This document shows positions 25,582 to 33,429 of a stretch of 64,000 nt of DNA, one piece after another. Below the pieces are notes generated by a model that did not search any database, was not told the origin of the DNA, and was given only the letters and a program-made list of their open reading frames with translations. A program made the translations under genes and the position numbers. This DNA comes from Gemmobacter caeni (GTDB lineage Bacteria > Pseudomonadota > Alphaproteobacteria > Rhodobacterales > Rhodobacteraceae): NCBI RefSeq assembly GCF_003054195.1, contig NZ_QBKP01000006.1, positions 186,001 to 250,000 on the forward strand, written 5' to 3'. Position 1 is the stretch's first letter. The number at the start of each line of letters is the position of its first letter.

Positions 25582-28062
25582 TTACCCGCGCATCCTCGCG
25601 CCCTGTGGATCGTAGAACGGCGCCAGCCCGACCGTCAGCGGATAGAAGGCACCGGCGATCTGGACGGTAAAGCCACCCGCGTCCAGCCAGGCCTTGTCCA
25701 CCCCTTCATCGCGGTGCAGCGAAGCAAGGCCAACCATGGCCTCCAGCCGAAAGCCCCAGTCGCCCGAGGTGACATGACCGACGATCCGGCCATCGCGCCA
25801 GATCGGTTCGTTATGGATCAGATAAGGCCCGTTCACCGCGTCAACCCCCTCGACACGCACCGAAACGGTGCGATGTCTGGTGGCGGGGCCACCCGCCTTC
25901 TGCTGCGCCAGTGCCTCGCGTCCAAGGAAGGCTTCGGCCTTGTTCAGCGCTACGGCAAAACCGAGGCCGGTTTCATAGGGCGTATCGTCTTCGGCGATGT
26001 CATGGCCGAAGTGGCGGAAACCTTTCTCGATACGGCAGGCGTTCATGGCGAACATGCCCATGTGACGCAGCCCCAACGGCTGCCCGACATTCAGGATCTC
26101 GTCATAGATCCCCGCGGAAAATTCGGCTGGCAACAGCAGCTCGAACCCCAGTTCGCCCAGAAAAGACCGACGGATCGCCCAGCCACGGGCATAGGCAATG
26201 TCGATCTCTCGGGCCGCGCCAAAGGGAAAAGCCGCATTCGACAGGTCATCGTCGGACAGGGCCTGAAGAATTGCACGCGACTGCGGGCCATGCAGCGACA
26301 ACAGGGCATAGGCCGAGGTGGCATCGAAAATCTCGAACCGCCACTCCGGGTCGGCGTGATCGCGAATCCATCCCTGATCGCGCATCTGGCTGGGATGGCC
26401 CGTGATGACCATGAAGCATTCCGGCGCGATGCGCGTAACGGTCACATCCGCCTCGATCCCGCCCCGCATGTTCAGGAACTGCGTATAGACCGAGGTGCCC
26501 ACGGCAACATCCATCTCGGCGCCGCAAACGCGATTGAGCGCGCGCACCGCATCCGGCCCCTGAACCTGGATCTTTGCATACATCGACTGGTCAATCAGCA
26601 CAGCGGCATCGCGCGCGGCCAGACATTCCTGTTGCACCAGCCCCGACCACGCCTTCCAGCGCAGGCGCGGGGTTTCATCCCAGCCGCGCTTTTCGGGGTC
26701 GTAATATTGCGGCATCTCCCAGCCAATCCGTTCGGCAAAGGTTGCCCCGGCCGCGGCCAGCCGGTCATGCAACGGTACGCGACGCACCCCACGGGCGGAA
26801 TGGACCTGCCGCCCGGCCCAGCTGACCCCGTAATGGAACCCGACGGATTCCGCCGCGCGATCGCGGTTATAGCGCGTGTTGCGCTGGAACGGATGCGCGC
26901 GGCGTTGCAGAAGCGGCCCCATCCCGCGCGAGGGCTGGCCATCGATCAGCCATTCCGCCATGGTCAGCCCGACACCGCCTGAATTGAGAATACCGTTCGA
27001 ATTCATGCCGGTGGCGACAAATAACCCCTTCACCTCGCTTGTCGGACCAAGATAGGGGCGGCCGTCAGGGGTAAAGCTTTCCGGTCCGTTGAAGAAGGTC
27101 TGGATGCCAAGGTCACCCAGGCCCGGCATTCGGGAAAACATCCGTTCCAGTTCCGGTTCGACATGGTCCATGTCAAAAGGAAGCTGGTCGAACTCGAAGT
27201 CTTCAGGGATACCGCTCTGCCCATAGGGCTTGCCGTGTGCCTCGAAACCGCCGATCAGCAGCTTGCCGGTATCCTCTTTCCAGTAGGTCCGTTCCTCGGC
27301 GATGTTCAGGATCGGCTGATCCTTCCGCAGGCCCGCCAGGGGTTCGGTCACGATATAGAAGTGTTCGGTGGCATGCAGCGGCACCGTGACACCATGCGCC
27401 TTGGCAAAAAGATGGCTCCACATGCCGCCCGCCAGCAGGACTTTCCCTGTCGCGATCACGCCACGGTCGGTGGCCACACCTGCGACCTTGCCATCACGGA
27501 TCACGATTTCCGTGACCTTGGTCTGTTCAAACACCTGCGCGCCCTGCGCCCGTGCGCCCTTCGACAGGGCAACCGTCACGTCCAGCGGGTTCACCTGCCC
27601 GTTCGAGGGGACGAAGAAGGCAGAGCGCACATCCTCCACCACGATCCAGGGCCATTTCTCTGACAGTTCATCGCGCGTCAGAAGGTAGGTCGGAATCCCC
27701 ATCCGCACCGCATGGTCATGGCTGCGCAGCAGCTGTTCATGCCGCACCTCCCCCAGCGCCAGATTGATTGTCCCGTTCGGCTTGTAGCCGGTCGCCTGCC
27801 CGGTTTCGATCTCAAGCTCCGCGAAAAGGCGGGCAGTGTATTTGCCGAGCTCCGTTTGCGCCGTGCTGTCGCGCAATTGCCCCACGATCCCGGCGGCATG
27901 CCAGGTCGTGCCCGAGGCAAGCTTTCTGCGCTCCAACAGCACCGCCGGCACTCCGCGTCTGGCAAGGTGATAAAGCGTAGAAACCCCGACAATTCCGCCA
28001 CCGATGATGACGACCGGCGCGCTGGAGGGAAGGTCGGATGATGTTTTCCTGGCGATATCCAT
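25582..28062 (-). CDS. FAD-dependent oxidoreductase/GcvT protein (dimethylglycine/sarcosine dehydrogenase-like)
   Basis: 826 residues. The N-terminal DAO-type FAD domain (VVIIGGGIVG, residues 17-26; SGTTWHAAG with His55, the covalent-FAD His position in the family) is followed by an FAO_M linker and a C-terminal GcvT-like folate-binding region (about 430-815, including DQSMYAKIQVQGP, FMVITGHPSQ and LGFELLLPAEF). Such enzymes oxidatively demethylate N-methylated glycine or betaine derivatives and pass the one-carbon unit to THF. AAGGA precedes ATG. A near-consensus promoter with a palindromic operator lies upstream. It implies that the catabolised compound or an intermediate is N-methylated. 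Confidence 0.9.
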   Translation of the reverse strand: MDIARKTSSDLPSSAPVVIIGGGIVGVSTLYHLARRGVPAVLLERRKLASGTTWHAAGIVGQLRDSTAQTELGKYTARLFAELEIETGQATGYKPNGTINLALGEVRHEQLLRSHDHAVRMGIPTYLLTRDELSEKWPWIVVEDVRSAFFVPSNGQVNPLDVTVALSKGARAQGAQVFEQTKVTEIVIRDGKVAGVATDRGVIATGKVLLAGGMWSHLFAKAHGVTVPLHATEHFYIVTEPLAGLRKDQPILNIAEERTYWKEDTGKLLIGGFEAHGKPYGQSGIPEDFEFDQLPFDMDHVEPELERMFSRMPGLGDLGIQTFFNGPESFTPDGRPYLGPTSEVKGLFVATGMNSNGILNSGGVGLTMAEWLIDGQPSRGMGPLLQRRAHPFQRNTRYNRDRAAESVGFHYGVSWAGRQVHSARGVRRVPLHDRLAAAGATFAERIGWEMPQYYDPEKRGWDETPRLRWKAWSGLVQQECLAARDAAVLIDQSMYAKIQVQGPDAVRALNRVCGAEMDVAVGTSVYTQFLNMRGGIEADVTVTRIAPECFMVITGHPSQMRDQGWIRDHADPEWRFEIFDATSAYALLSLHGPQSRAILQALSDDDLSNAAFPFGAAREIDIAYARGWAIRRSFLGELGFELLLPAEFSAGIYDEILNVGQPLGLRHMGMFAMNACRIEKGFRHFGHDIAEDDTPYETGLGFAVALNKAEAFLGREALAQQKAGGPATRHRTVSVRVEGVDAVNGPYLIHNEPIWRDGRIVGHVTSGDWGFRLEAMVGLASLHRDEGVDKAWLDAGGFTVQIAGAFYPLTVGLAPFYDPQGARMRG

Positions 28063-28121
28063 ATCAGGGTCCTTGCTGGCTGTGGCAGACGGGCGGATCA
28101 GTCTCTGGGCGGGATTGGTTT

Positions 28122-28149
28122 AAAATAATCACCTATGGTGCATTATTTT
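28122..28149. promoter_or_regulatory. Candidate IclR operator C (28-bp palindrome)
   Basis: AAAATAAT-CACC-TAT-GGTG-C-ATTATTTT, nearly a perfect inverted repeat. It contains the -10 box of the minus-strand flavoprotein promoter and shares the CACC-N3-GGTG core with sites A and B. Confidence 0.7.
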
Positions 28150-28171
28150 TGATTCAGGCAGTCCCTGTCAA
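28142..28171 (-). promoter_or_regulatory. Strong promoter of the flavoprotein gene
   Basis: Minus strand: TTGACA (-35, 28166-28171, perfect), 18-nt spacer, AATAAT (-10, 28142-28147, 5/6). The -10 is inside operator C, consistent with repression. Confidence 0.65.
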
Positions 28172-28203
28172 GCAACAATCTTCTGCCCGGCGGAGGCATC
28201 ACA

Positions 28204-28247
28204 TTGACTTTTCCTCAAGAAAAGCTATTATTGGTGATAATAATAAA
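28204..28247 (+). promoter_or_regulatory. Promoter of SDR gene with operator half-site
   Basis: TTGACT (28204-28209), 16-nt spacer, TATTAT (28226-28231), followed at once by GGTG plus an ATAATAATAA tract that resembles the right half of operator C. Confidence 0.55.
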
Positions 28248-28279
28248 CCGACAAACTTGCTGCACCGGGAGAACGCTTC

Positions 28280-29053
28280 ATGTCATCTGATGAAAGACCC
28301 GTCGCGCTGGTGACGGGTGGAGGAAGCGGGATCGGTGCTGCGATCGCGCGTCGCCTGGCTGCCGATTACCGCGTGGTGATCTGCGGCCGCAGACCCGAAC
28401 CGATCACCCGGCTGGCCGACGCAATTGGCGGCGTCGCCCTGGTCTGTGACCTGAACAACCTTGCAGAGACGCGCGGCCTGCCCGACCGGATCATCGAACG
28501 TCTTGGCCGTCTGGATGCGCTGGTGCTCAATGCCGGGATTGTCGCACCCGCGCCCGTGGCGGAGATGTCGCTGGACGACTGGCAGGCACAGCTGACGGTC
28601 AACCTGACCTCCCCCTTCGTGCTCGCGCAGGCCGCCCTGCCCCATCTGCTGCATCGGCAGGGCAGGGTCGTCGGGATTGCCTCCGTTGCCGCCCATGCAA
28701 CCGGGATGGGTCTTTCGGCCTATTCGGCCTCAAAAGCCGGTCTGATCCGCCTGATCCAGTCGCTTGCCTTCGAGAATGCACGCCACGGCCTGCGCGCCAA
28801 CGCAGTGTCGCCCGGCTGGGTCAGGACCGAGATGGGTGACATGGAAATGGCTGAACTTGGGGGCAGCGCCGAGGAAGGCTATGCACAGGTAACAAAACAC
28901 ATCCCACAGCGCCGCGCGGCAGATGCCTCGGAGATCGCGGGTGTGGTGGCCTTCCTGCTGTCTGACGCCGCGAGTTTCATCAACGGAAGCGTCGTCACCG
29001 CAGACGGGGGCGGCCGGACCGTAGACGCAGGCATGCTGGCCTTCGACAGCTAG
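28280..29053 (+). CDS. Short-chain dehydrogenase/reductase
   Basis: A 257-residue classical SDR with intact catalytic residues: cofactor loop TGGGSGIG (12-19), NAG motif (VLNAGIV), Ser135, Tyr148 and Lys152 (YSASK). The C-terminal NGSVVTADGG is standard. An Arg-rich segment after beta-2 (CGRRPE) suggests NADP preference. GGGAG lies 8 nt before ATG. It is divergent from the flavoprotein gene across the operator region and its last 4 nt overlap the convergent IclR gene. Its probable role is alcohol/ketone interconversion in the same catabolic pathway; the substrate is unknown. Confidence 0.9.
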   Translation: MSSDERPVALVTGGGSGIGAAIARRLAADYRVVICGRRPEPITRLADAIGGVALVCDLNNLAETRGLPDRIIERLGRLDALVLNAGIVAPAPVAEMSLDDWQAQLTVNLTSPFVLAQAALPHLLHRQGRVVGIASVAAHATGMGLSAYSASKAGLIRLIQSLAFENARHGLRANAVSPGWVRTEMGDMEMAELGGSAEEGYAQVTKHIPQRRAADASEIAGVVAFLLSDAASFINGSVVTADGGGRTVDAGMLAFDS

Positions 29054-29841
29054 GCGCCGGATCTGCCGCCCAGCTGACGGGTCACCTGCTTGGCTGCGGC
29101 GCAGACCAGCGCGCCCGCCCGTGCAATCGCCTCGCCATCCATGCGCGAGCTGAGCCCCGCCACAGCCACGGCCCCGATCACGCGCCCGCTGGCATCGAAG
29201 AATGGCGCCGCAACCCCGACGGTATCGGCCTCCAGCGTGCCATGCGCCACGGCAAAGCCATTCTGCCGCGCGGCGTCGACCCGCTGGCGCAGGTCGCGCG
29301 CGTCAACCGGCGTCGTTTCGGTGAACTGCTCGAAACGGGTGGCCTGAAGAATCGCCTCGCCCTGTTCGGCATCGGCAAAGGCACAAAAGACCTGACCCGA
29401 GGCTGAGGCATGGAAAGGCAGGCTCGCGGAAGGATCGACAAAGACGCGGGTGGAGCGTTGGGGCTCACTGACCCCGATTGTCAGCATGCCTTCGCTGGCG
29501 CCCAGGCTCGCATGTGCAGTTTCCCCGCTGTCCGTCGAAAGCTGGGCCAGAACCGGCGCCAGAATGGCCGTGATTGGCACCGACGCCTCGCGCACCTGCG
29601 CAAGGCGCAGCGATTCCGGTCCAAGCCGGTATTTTCTGGTGGCGGGCATCTGTTCCAGCAGACCGTTCCGGGCCAGCGCGGTGAGGATGCGATGCACGGT
29701 CGCCTTGTCCAGACCGGATCGCCGTGTAACGTCGGCAAGCCCAAGCTCCGGCTCCGCGACGGTGAAATAGCGCAGCACGGCCAGGGCGCGATCAACGCTT
29801 TTCATCACCTTATTCGGGTTTACCTCTTCCCTGCTCTGCAT
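29050..29841 (-). CDS. IclR-family transcriptional regulator (2)
   Basis: 263 residues from ATG 29841 (AGGGA at 9 nt; a GTG at 29847 is closer to the SD than usual). The winged HTH has LDKATVHRIL, then the IclR effector domain (GETAHASLGASEGMLTIGVSEPQRSTRV, LPFHASASGQVF). It is the same length as the IclR at 21 kb and parallel in sequence throughout, so the two are paralogues that bracket the island. It may control the neighbouring UPF0261 gene or share the CACC-N3-GGTG operators. Confidence 0.92.
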   Translation of the reverse strand: MQSREEVNPNKVMKSVDRALAVLRYFTVAEPELGLADVTRRSGLDKATVHRILTALARNGLLEQMPATRKYRLGPESLRLAQVREASVPITAILAPVLAQLSTDSGETAHASLGASEGMLTIGVSEPQRSTRVFVDPSASLPFHASASGQVFCAFADAEQGEAILQATRFEQFTETTPVDARDLRQRVDAARQNGFAVAHGTLEADTVGVAAPFFDASGRVIGAVAVAGLSSRMDGEAIARAGALVCAAAKQVTRQLGGRSGA

Positions 29842-29962
29842 CGCCACCGATCCCTGCTGCCTGCACTGGCGTATAGGATATTAAACCGGACCGGCGAATT
29901 CAAACCCCAGCTTTGGGCAAGGGGCGCAGCCCCGTCGCATCGAGACCCCGCCCCCGCCGGGA

Positions 29963-31204
29963 TCAGGCGGCCATGCGGATCGTGCCATCCGCCACCCATT
30001 CATCAATGATCGCCAGCACTTCCTGCGCAAAAGCGGCGTCATTGATGTGGCAGTCAAGCTCGCGCAGATCGACCGGCGCCGCGACCGCCTTGCGCACCTC
30101 ATCAGCCATCGCGGCCAGTCCGTCGGGATCATGCGCCGCCTGCCCCTCGCGATCCCATTCCTCGACCCCGTGCAGCGGCATCAGGAATTTCACGGGCGCT
30201 GTGGCCTTCGAAAGTCGTTCGGCAATGTCGCGGATCAGCGCCCGCCGTTCGTCGCCTGACAGAGCCGACGACACGATGAGCCGGTTATGCGCGTGGAAGG
30301 GCCGGTCGGCATAGGCGTCGGGAATGGCTTGCCATCCTGCGAAGTCAATCAGGTCGGTGCAGCCCGGCGCAACGATCTGCGGCACGCCGGCCAATCCGGC
30401 ATTGGTCAGCCTGTCCTTGCCCGCATGGGCGACCGACCCCACCATCAGATTGCCGACCTCAGGCAGCGCGAGATCCAGCGCGACGGCGAAATAATCCTGC
30501 CGCGCCAGCGCCTCGAAGGCCATTCCCCCCATGCCGGTGGCATGAAACACCGCCACTTCAAATCCCCGTTCTTCCAGAGGTTCACGCAGGTATTTCATGT
30601 ATTTAAGGCAGGATGATCCAAGGCTGGTCATCCCGACGACCGGCCGGTTACGTCGGGGCTGCTCCACCGCCATCGCGGCGCCCAGCACGGCCCCAGCGGC
30701 CTGCGAAAGCGACGACCGGCAGACCGAGTTCAGCCCGTAAAGCCCGCCGGCCCACAGGATCATCTGGATATCGGGCGACAGCCGGTCGGTGGGGATCAGG
30801 GGCGAGAATGACACCGTGGAGACCACATATTTCGGCACGCCCAACGGCAACGCCTGACAGCAATCCAGCACAAGATCGGTGCCCATCGTGCCACCCAGCC
30901 CGATCAGGCCGTCGATCTTGCGCTCGGCATAAAGCTGGGCGGTAATACGGCTGGCACCTGCCGCCATGATCTGCATGGCAAGATTCTCGTCGCCCGCATT
31001 GATCACATCCCCGATCGACTTACCCGCCGCTGCGGCGACCTGATGTTTCGAGACATCGGTGGGGTTGGACGGATCACCCAGCACGCTGACATCCATCGAA
31101 AGCACCTGCCCCCCCATGCGCCGGATGCTATCGGCGACATAGTGCAGTTCCTGATCCTTCGTGTCGTAGGTTCCGATCACCAGAATGGTTTTCGTCGCAG
31201 CCAT
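29963..31204 (-). CDS. UPF0261 / Tm-1-like ATP-binding domain protein
   Basis: 413 residues from ATG 31204 (AGGAGA just upstream; the longer frame to 31528 is discarded). The opening KTILVIGTYDTKDQELHYVADSIRRMGG and internal GLGGTMGTDL and MTSLGSSCLKYMK, plus DFAGWQAIPD near the C-terminus, identify the UPF0261 family, whose N-terminal half is the nucleotide-binding fold of the plant Tm-1 resistance protein. No enzymatic activity is established for bacterial members to my knowledge. In bacteria they often sit in catabolic clusters; here the gene is next to IclR-2 and has a leader of about 200 nt or more. Confidence 0.88.
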   Translation of the reverse strand: MAATKTILVIGTYDTKDQELHYVADSIRRMGGQVLSMDVSVLGDPSNPTDVSKHQVAAAAGKSIGDVINAGDENLAMQIMAAGASRITAQLYAERKIDGLIGLGGTMGTDLVLDCCQALPLGVPKYVVSTVSFSPLIPTDRLSPDIQMILWAGGLYGLNSVCRSSLSQAAGAVLGAAMAVEQPRRNRPVVGMTSLGSSCLKYMKYLREPLEERGFEVAVFHATGMGGMAFEALARQDYFAVALDLALPEVGNLMVGSVAHAGKDRLTNAGLAGVPQIVAPGCTDLIDFAGWQAIPDAYADRPFHAHNRLIVSSALSGDERRALIRDIAERLSKATAPVKFLMPLHGVEEWDREGQAAHDPDGLAAMADEVRKAVAAPVDLRELDCHINDAAFAQEVLAIIDEWVADGTIRMAA

Positions 31205-31749
31205 AAATTCTCCTGTTGGTCCAAGCACCGGACTGCGGGTTGCCCCCGTCTCTGCCCCGGCACCACATCTGGCATTCCGGCACCGGCACGCCCGACCGAT
31301 CCGGTCTGCCACGCCACCGCTGCCCTTGTGCTTCTCCGGGTCTCTCCTCACGCCCACCCGACTCGGGCGCTTCAATATCATCACCCGAGATGCACATTCG
31401 TTGCATTTGATACCGTTTTCTGTCAAGCCTCGCTTGGTTGAACAGTCGCAAACAGCAAGCAAAACGCGCCTTACGACGAAAGGCCCGCCCAGGGCTCCTG
31501 AAACGGCACAGCATAAGGCAGCAACCACTGGCCACGCTGGCCTTGGCCAGTATGCCCGCAGAATGCGGACCCTTCCCGGGCGGACAACCTGCCCTGCCGG
31601 GCCAAGCGCGTCAGCCAGACTCGTTTGAACATGCGCAGAACGCCTGACCTATGGCGGGCAGGTCACGGACGCGCGCTTGCGCCGTCTCGCGTCAGATCAC
31701 GGTCAACACCCGCAACAAGACCTGTCGAAACACCCGCAAAGCCGGTTCG
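31205..31749. other. 545-nt non-coding stretch
   Basis: No convincing gene on either strand. The part near the UPF0261 gene holds a perfect TTGACA on the minus strand (31421-31426) without a good -10, and an ATGCA-N7-TGCAT inverted repeat (31390-31406) that could be an operator. A hairpin with 8-bp arms (ACTGGCCA/TGGCCAGT, 31527-31551) lies further on. The remainder separates this gene from the end of hyuB. Confidence 0.5.
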
Positions 31750-33429
31750 CTACCCCTGCCCCCGTCCACGGGCTGCCGCCTCATCCTTGTAGCGCCCCAG
31801 GCGCAAATCCTCGGCCACCGCTCCGGGGGCCCGCGTGGCGGGGTCGCCGTAGCCGCCACCGCCAGGGGTGCGGACACGGACGCGGTCACCCGGCTGCAAC
31901 GGCACATCCTGCGCCTTGGACAGATGTGGCGGCACCCAGACCTCGGTGCCCCGGATCACCTCGACCCGGTTCACCCCGCCATCCTGCCCGCCCAGCACGC
32001 CCTGAGGCCCGCTGCGCCCATGATCCATCACAAAGCTCGCCCGGGCCGTGCCACGCCGGAGTTCGATCTCGTAATCCAGCCCGAAGCCACCCCGGTGCCG
32101 CCCCGCCCCGCCCGAGCCTTCGTGCAACGCGTAGCGGCGGTACAGCACAGGGAAGTTCTGCTCCATGATCTCGACCGGCGGCGCCTTGGAAATGCCGATG
32201 GTGGAACAGCCGTTTGACAGCCCGTCATGGTCGGCATTGCCGCCGTAACCGCCGCCGGAAATCTGATACATCACATAGTCACGGCCCTTTTCCGGGTCAT
32301 GCCCGCCAAGGCCGAAATTGCCGCTGGTCCCGGCCGGTGCGGCGGTCACCTTCTCGGGCAGCGCCTGCACCATGGCGGCAAAGACGGCTTCGGCGATGCG
32401 CTGGCTGACCTCGGCGGCGCAGCCCGATACGGGGCGCGGGTAATGGGCATCAAGGAAGGTGCCTTTGATGCCCCTCACCTCCAGTGGTTCAAAAGCGCCG
32501 GCGCTGATCGGCACATCGGGAAAGATATGCCGCATCGCCAGATAGACCGAGGACAGCGTGGTGGCGCGGACCGAGTTCATCGGCCCGGCACAGGGCGCCG
32601 ACGACCCTGTGAAATCGAAAACCAGCCCGTCTTCGGCCTTTGCCACCGAAAGCGCGATTTCCAGCGGTTCGTTCACCACACCGTCGCTGTCCACCCAGGC
32701 TTTCGCGGCATAAGTCCCGTCGGGCACCAGCGCGATATTCGCGCGCATCTGCCGTGCAGCCAGCGCCCGCATCTCGGCAATCGCCCCAGCCACGGTATCG
32801 TCCCCGTAACGGTCCATCAGCGCACCCAGCCGTTCGGCCCCGACCAGAAGCGCCGCCGCCTGTGCCTTCACATCCCCGATGCGCTGGCCGGACACGCGGA
32901 TGTTGGAACAGATGATCTGCCAGATCTCGCGGTCCATTTCCCCCCGCTTGAACAGCTTCACCGGCGGCAGGCGCAGCCCCTCTTGCTCTGCCGCCGTGGC
33001 CGAGGCGGAAAAGCCACCGGGCACCGCGCCGCCGGTATCAGGCCAGTGGCCAGTGTTCGACAGCCAGCACCAAAGCCGCCCACCCCGATAGAAGGGCAGC
33101 GCGAAGCGCACATCCATCAGATGCGTGCCGCCAAGGTAGGGGTCATTGACGATATAGATGTCGCCGGGCTCAGGGGCCGCTGTCTCACCGCGGGCAATGC
33201 GCCCTATCAGGTGGCGGGTGGAAAATTGCATCGTGCCCACGAAAACCGGCAGCCCCCGCGCGCCTTGCGCGATCAGGCTGCCATCTTCCGCCGAATAGAT
33301 ACCATCGGAACGGTCATCCGCCTCGGCAATGACGGGCGAGAAGGCCGCGCGCGAAAAGGTCAGGTCCATCTCGTCGCAGACCTGCTGCAACCCCGCCTGA
33401 ATGACGGCGAGTGTCACCGGATCAATCAT
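31750..33429 (-). CDS. hyuB: Hydantoinase/oxoprolinase subunit B
   Basis: A 559-residue HyuB-family protein (N-methylhydantoinase B, acetophenone carboxylase or caprolactamase beta type). Signatures include MIDPVTLAVIQAGLQQVCDEMDLTF-type start, NDPYLGGTHLMDV, FDFTGSSAPCAGPMNS and a C-terminal LQPGDRVRVRTPGGGGYGDP. With HyuA it forms the ATP-dependent complex that hydrolyses cyclic amides or carboxylates ketones. Its ATG overlaps the hyuA stop by 4 nt. It is the last gene of the liv-hyu operon. Confidence 0.92.
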   Translation of the reverse strand: MIDPVTLAVIQAGLQQVCDEMDLTFSRAAFSPVIAEADDRSDGIYSAEDGSLIAQGARGLPVFVGTMQFSTRHLIGRIARGETAAPEPGDIYIVNDPYLGGTHLMDVRFALPFYRGGRLWCWLSNTGHWPDTGGAVPGGFSASATAAEQEGLRLPPVKLFKRGEMDREIWQIICSNIRVSGQRIGDVKAQAAALLVGAERLGALMDRYGDDTVAGAIAEMRALAARQMRANIALVPDGTYAAKAWVDSDGVVNEPLEIALSVAKAEDGLVFDFTGSSAPCAGPMNSVRATTLSSVYLAMRHIFPDVPISAGAFEPLEVRGIKGTFLDAHYPRPVSGCAAEVSQRIAEAVFAAMVQALPEKVTAAPAGTSGNFGLGGHDPEKGRDYVMYQISGGGYGGNADHDGLSNGCSTIGISKAPPVEIMEQNFPVLYRRYALHEGSGGAGRHRGGFGLDYEIELRRGTARASFVMDHGRSGPQGVLGGQDGGVNRVEVIRGTEVWVPPHLSKAQDVPLQPGDRVRVRTPGGGGYGDPATRAPGAVAEDLRLGRYKDEAAARGRGQG

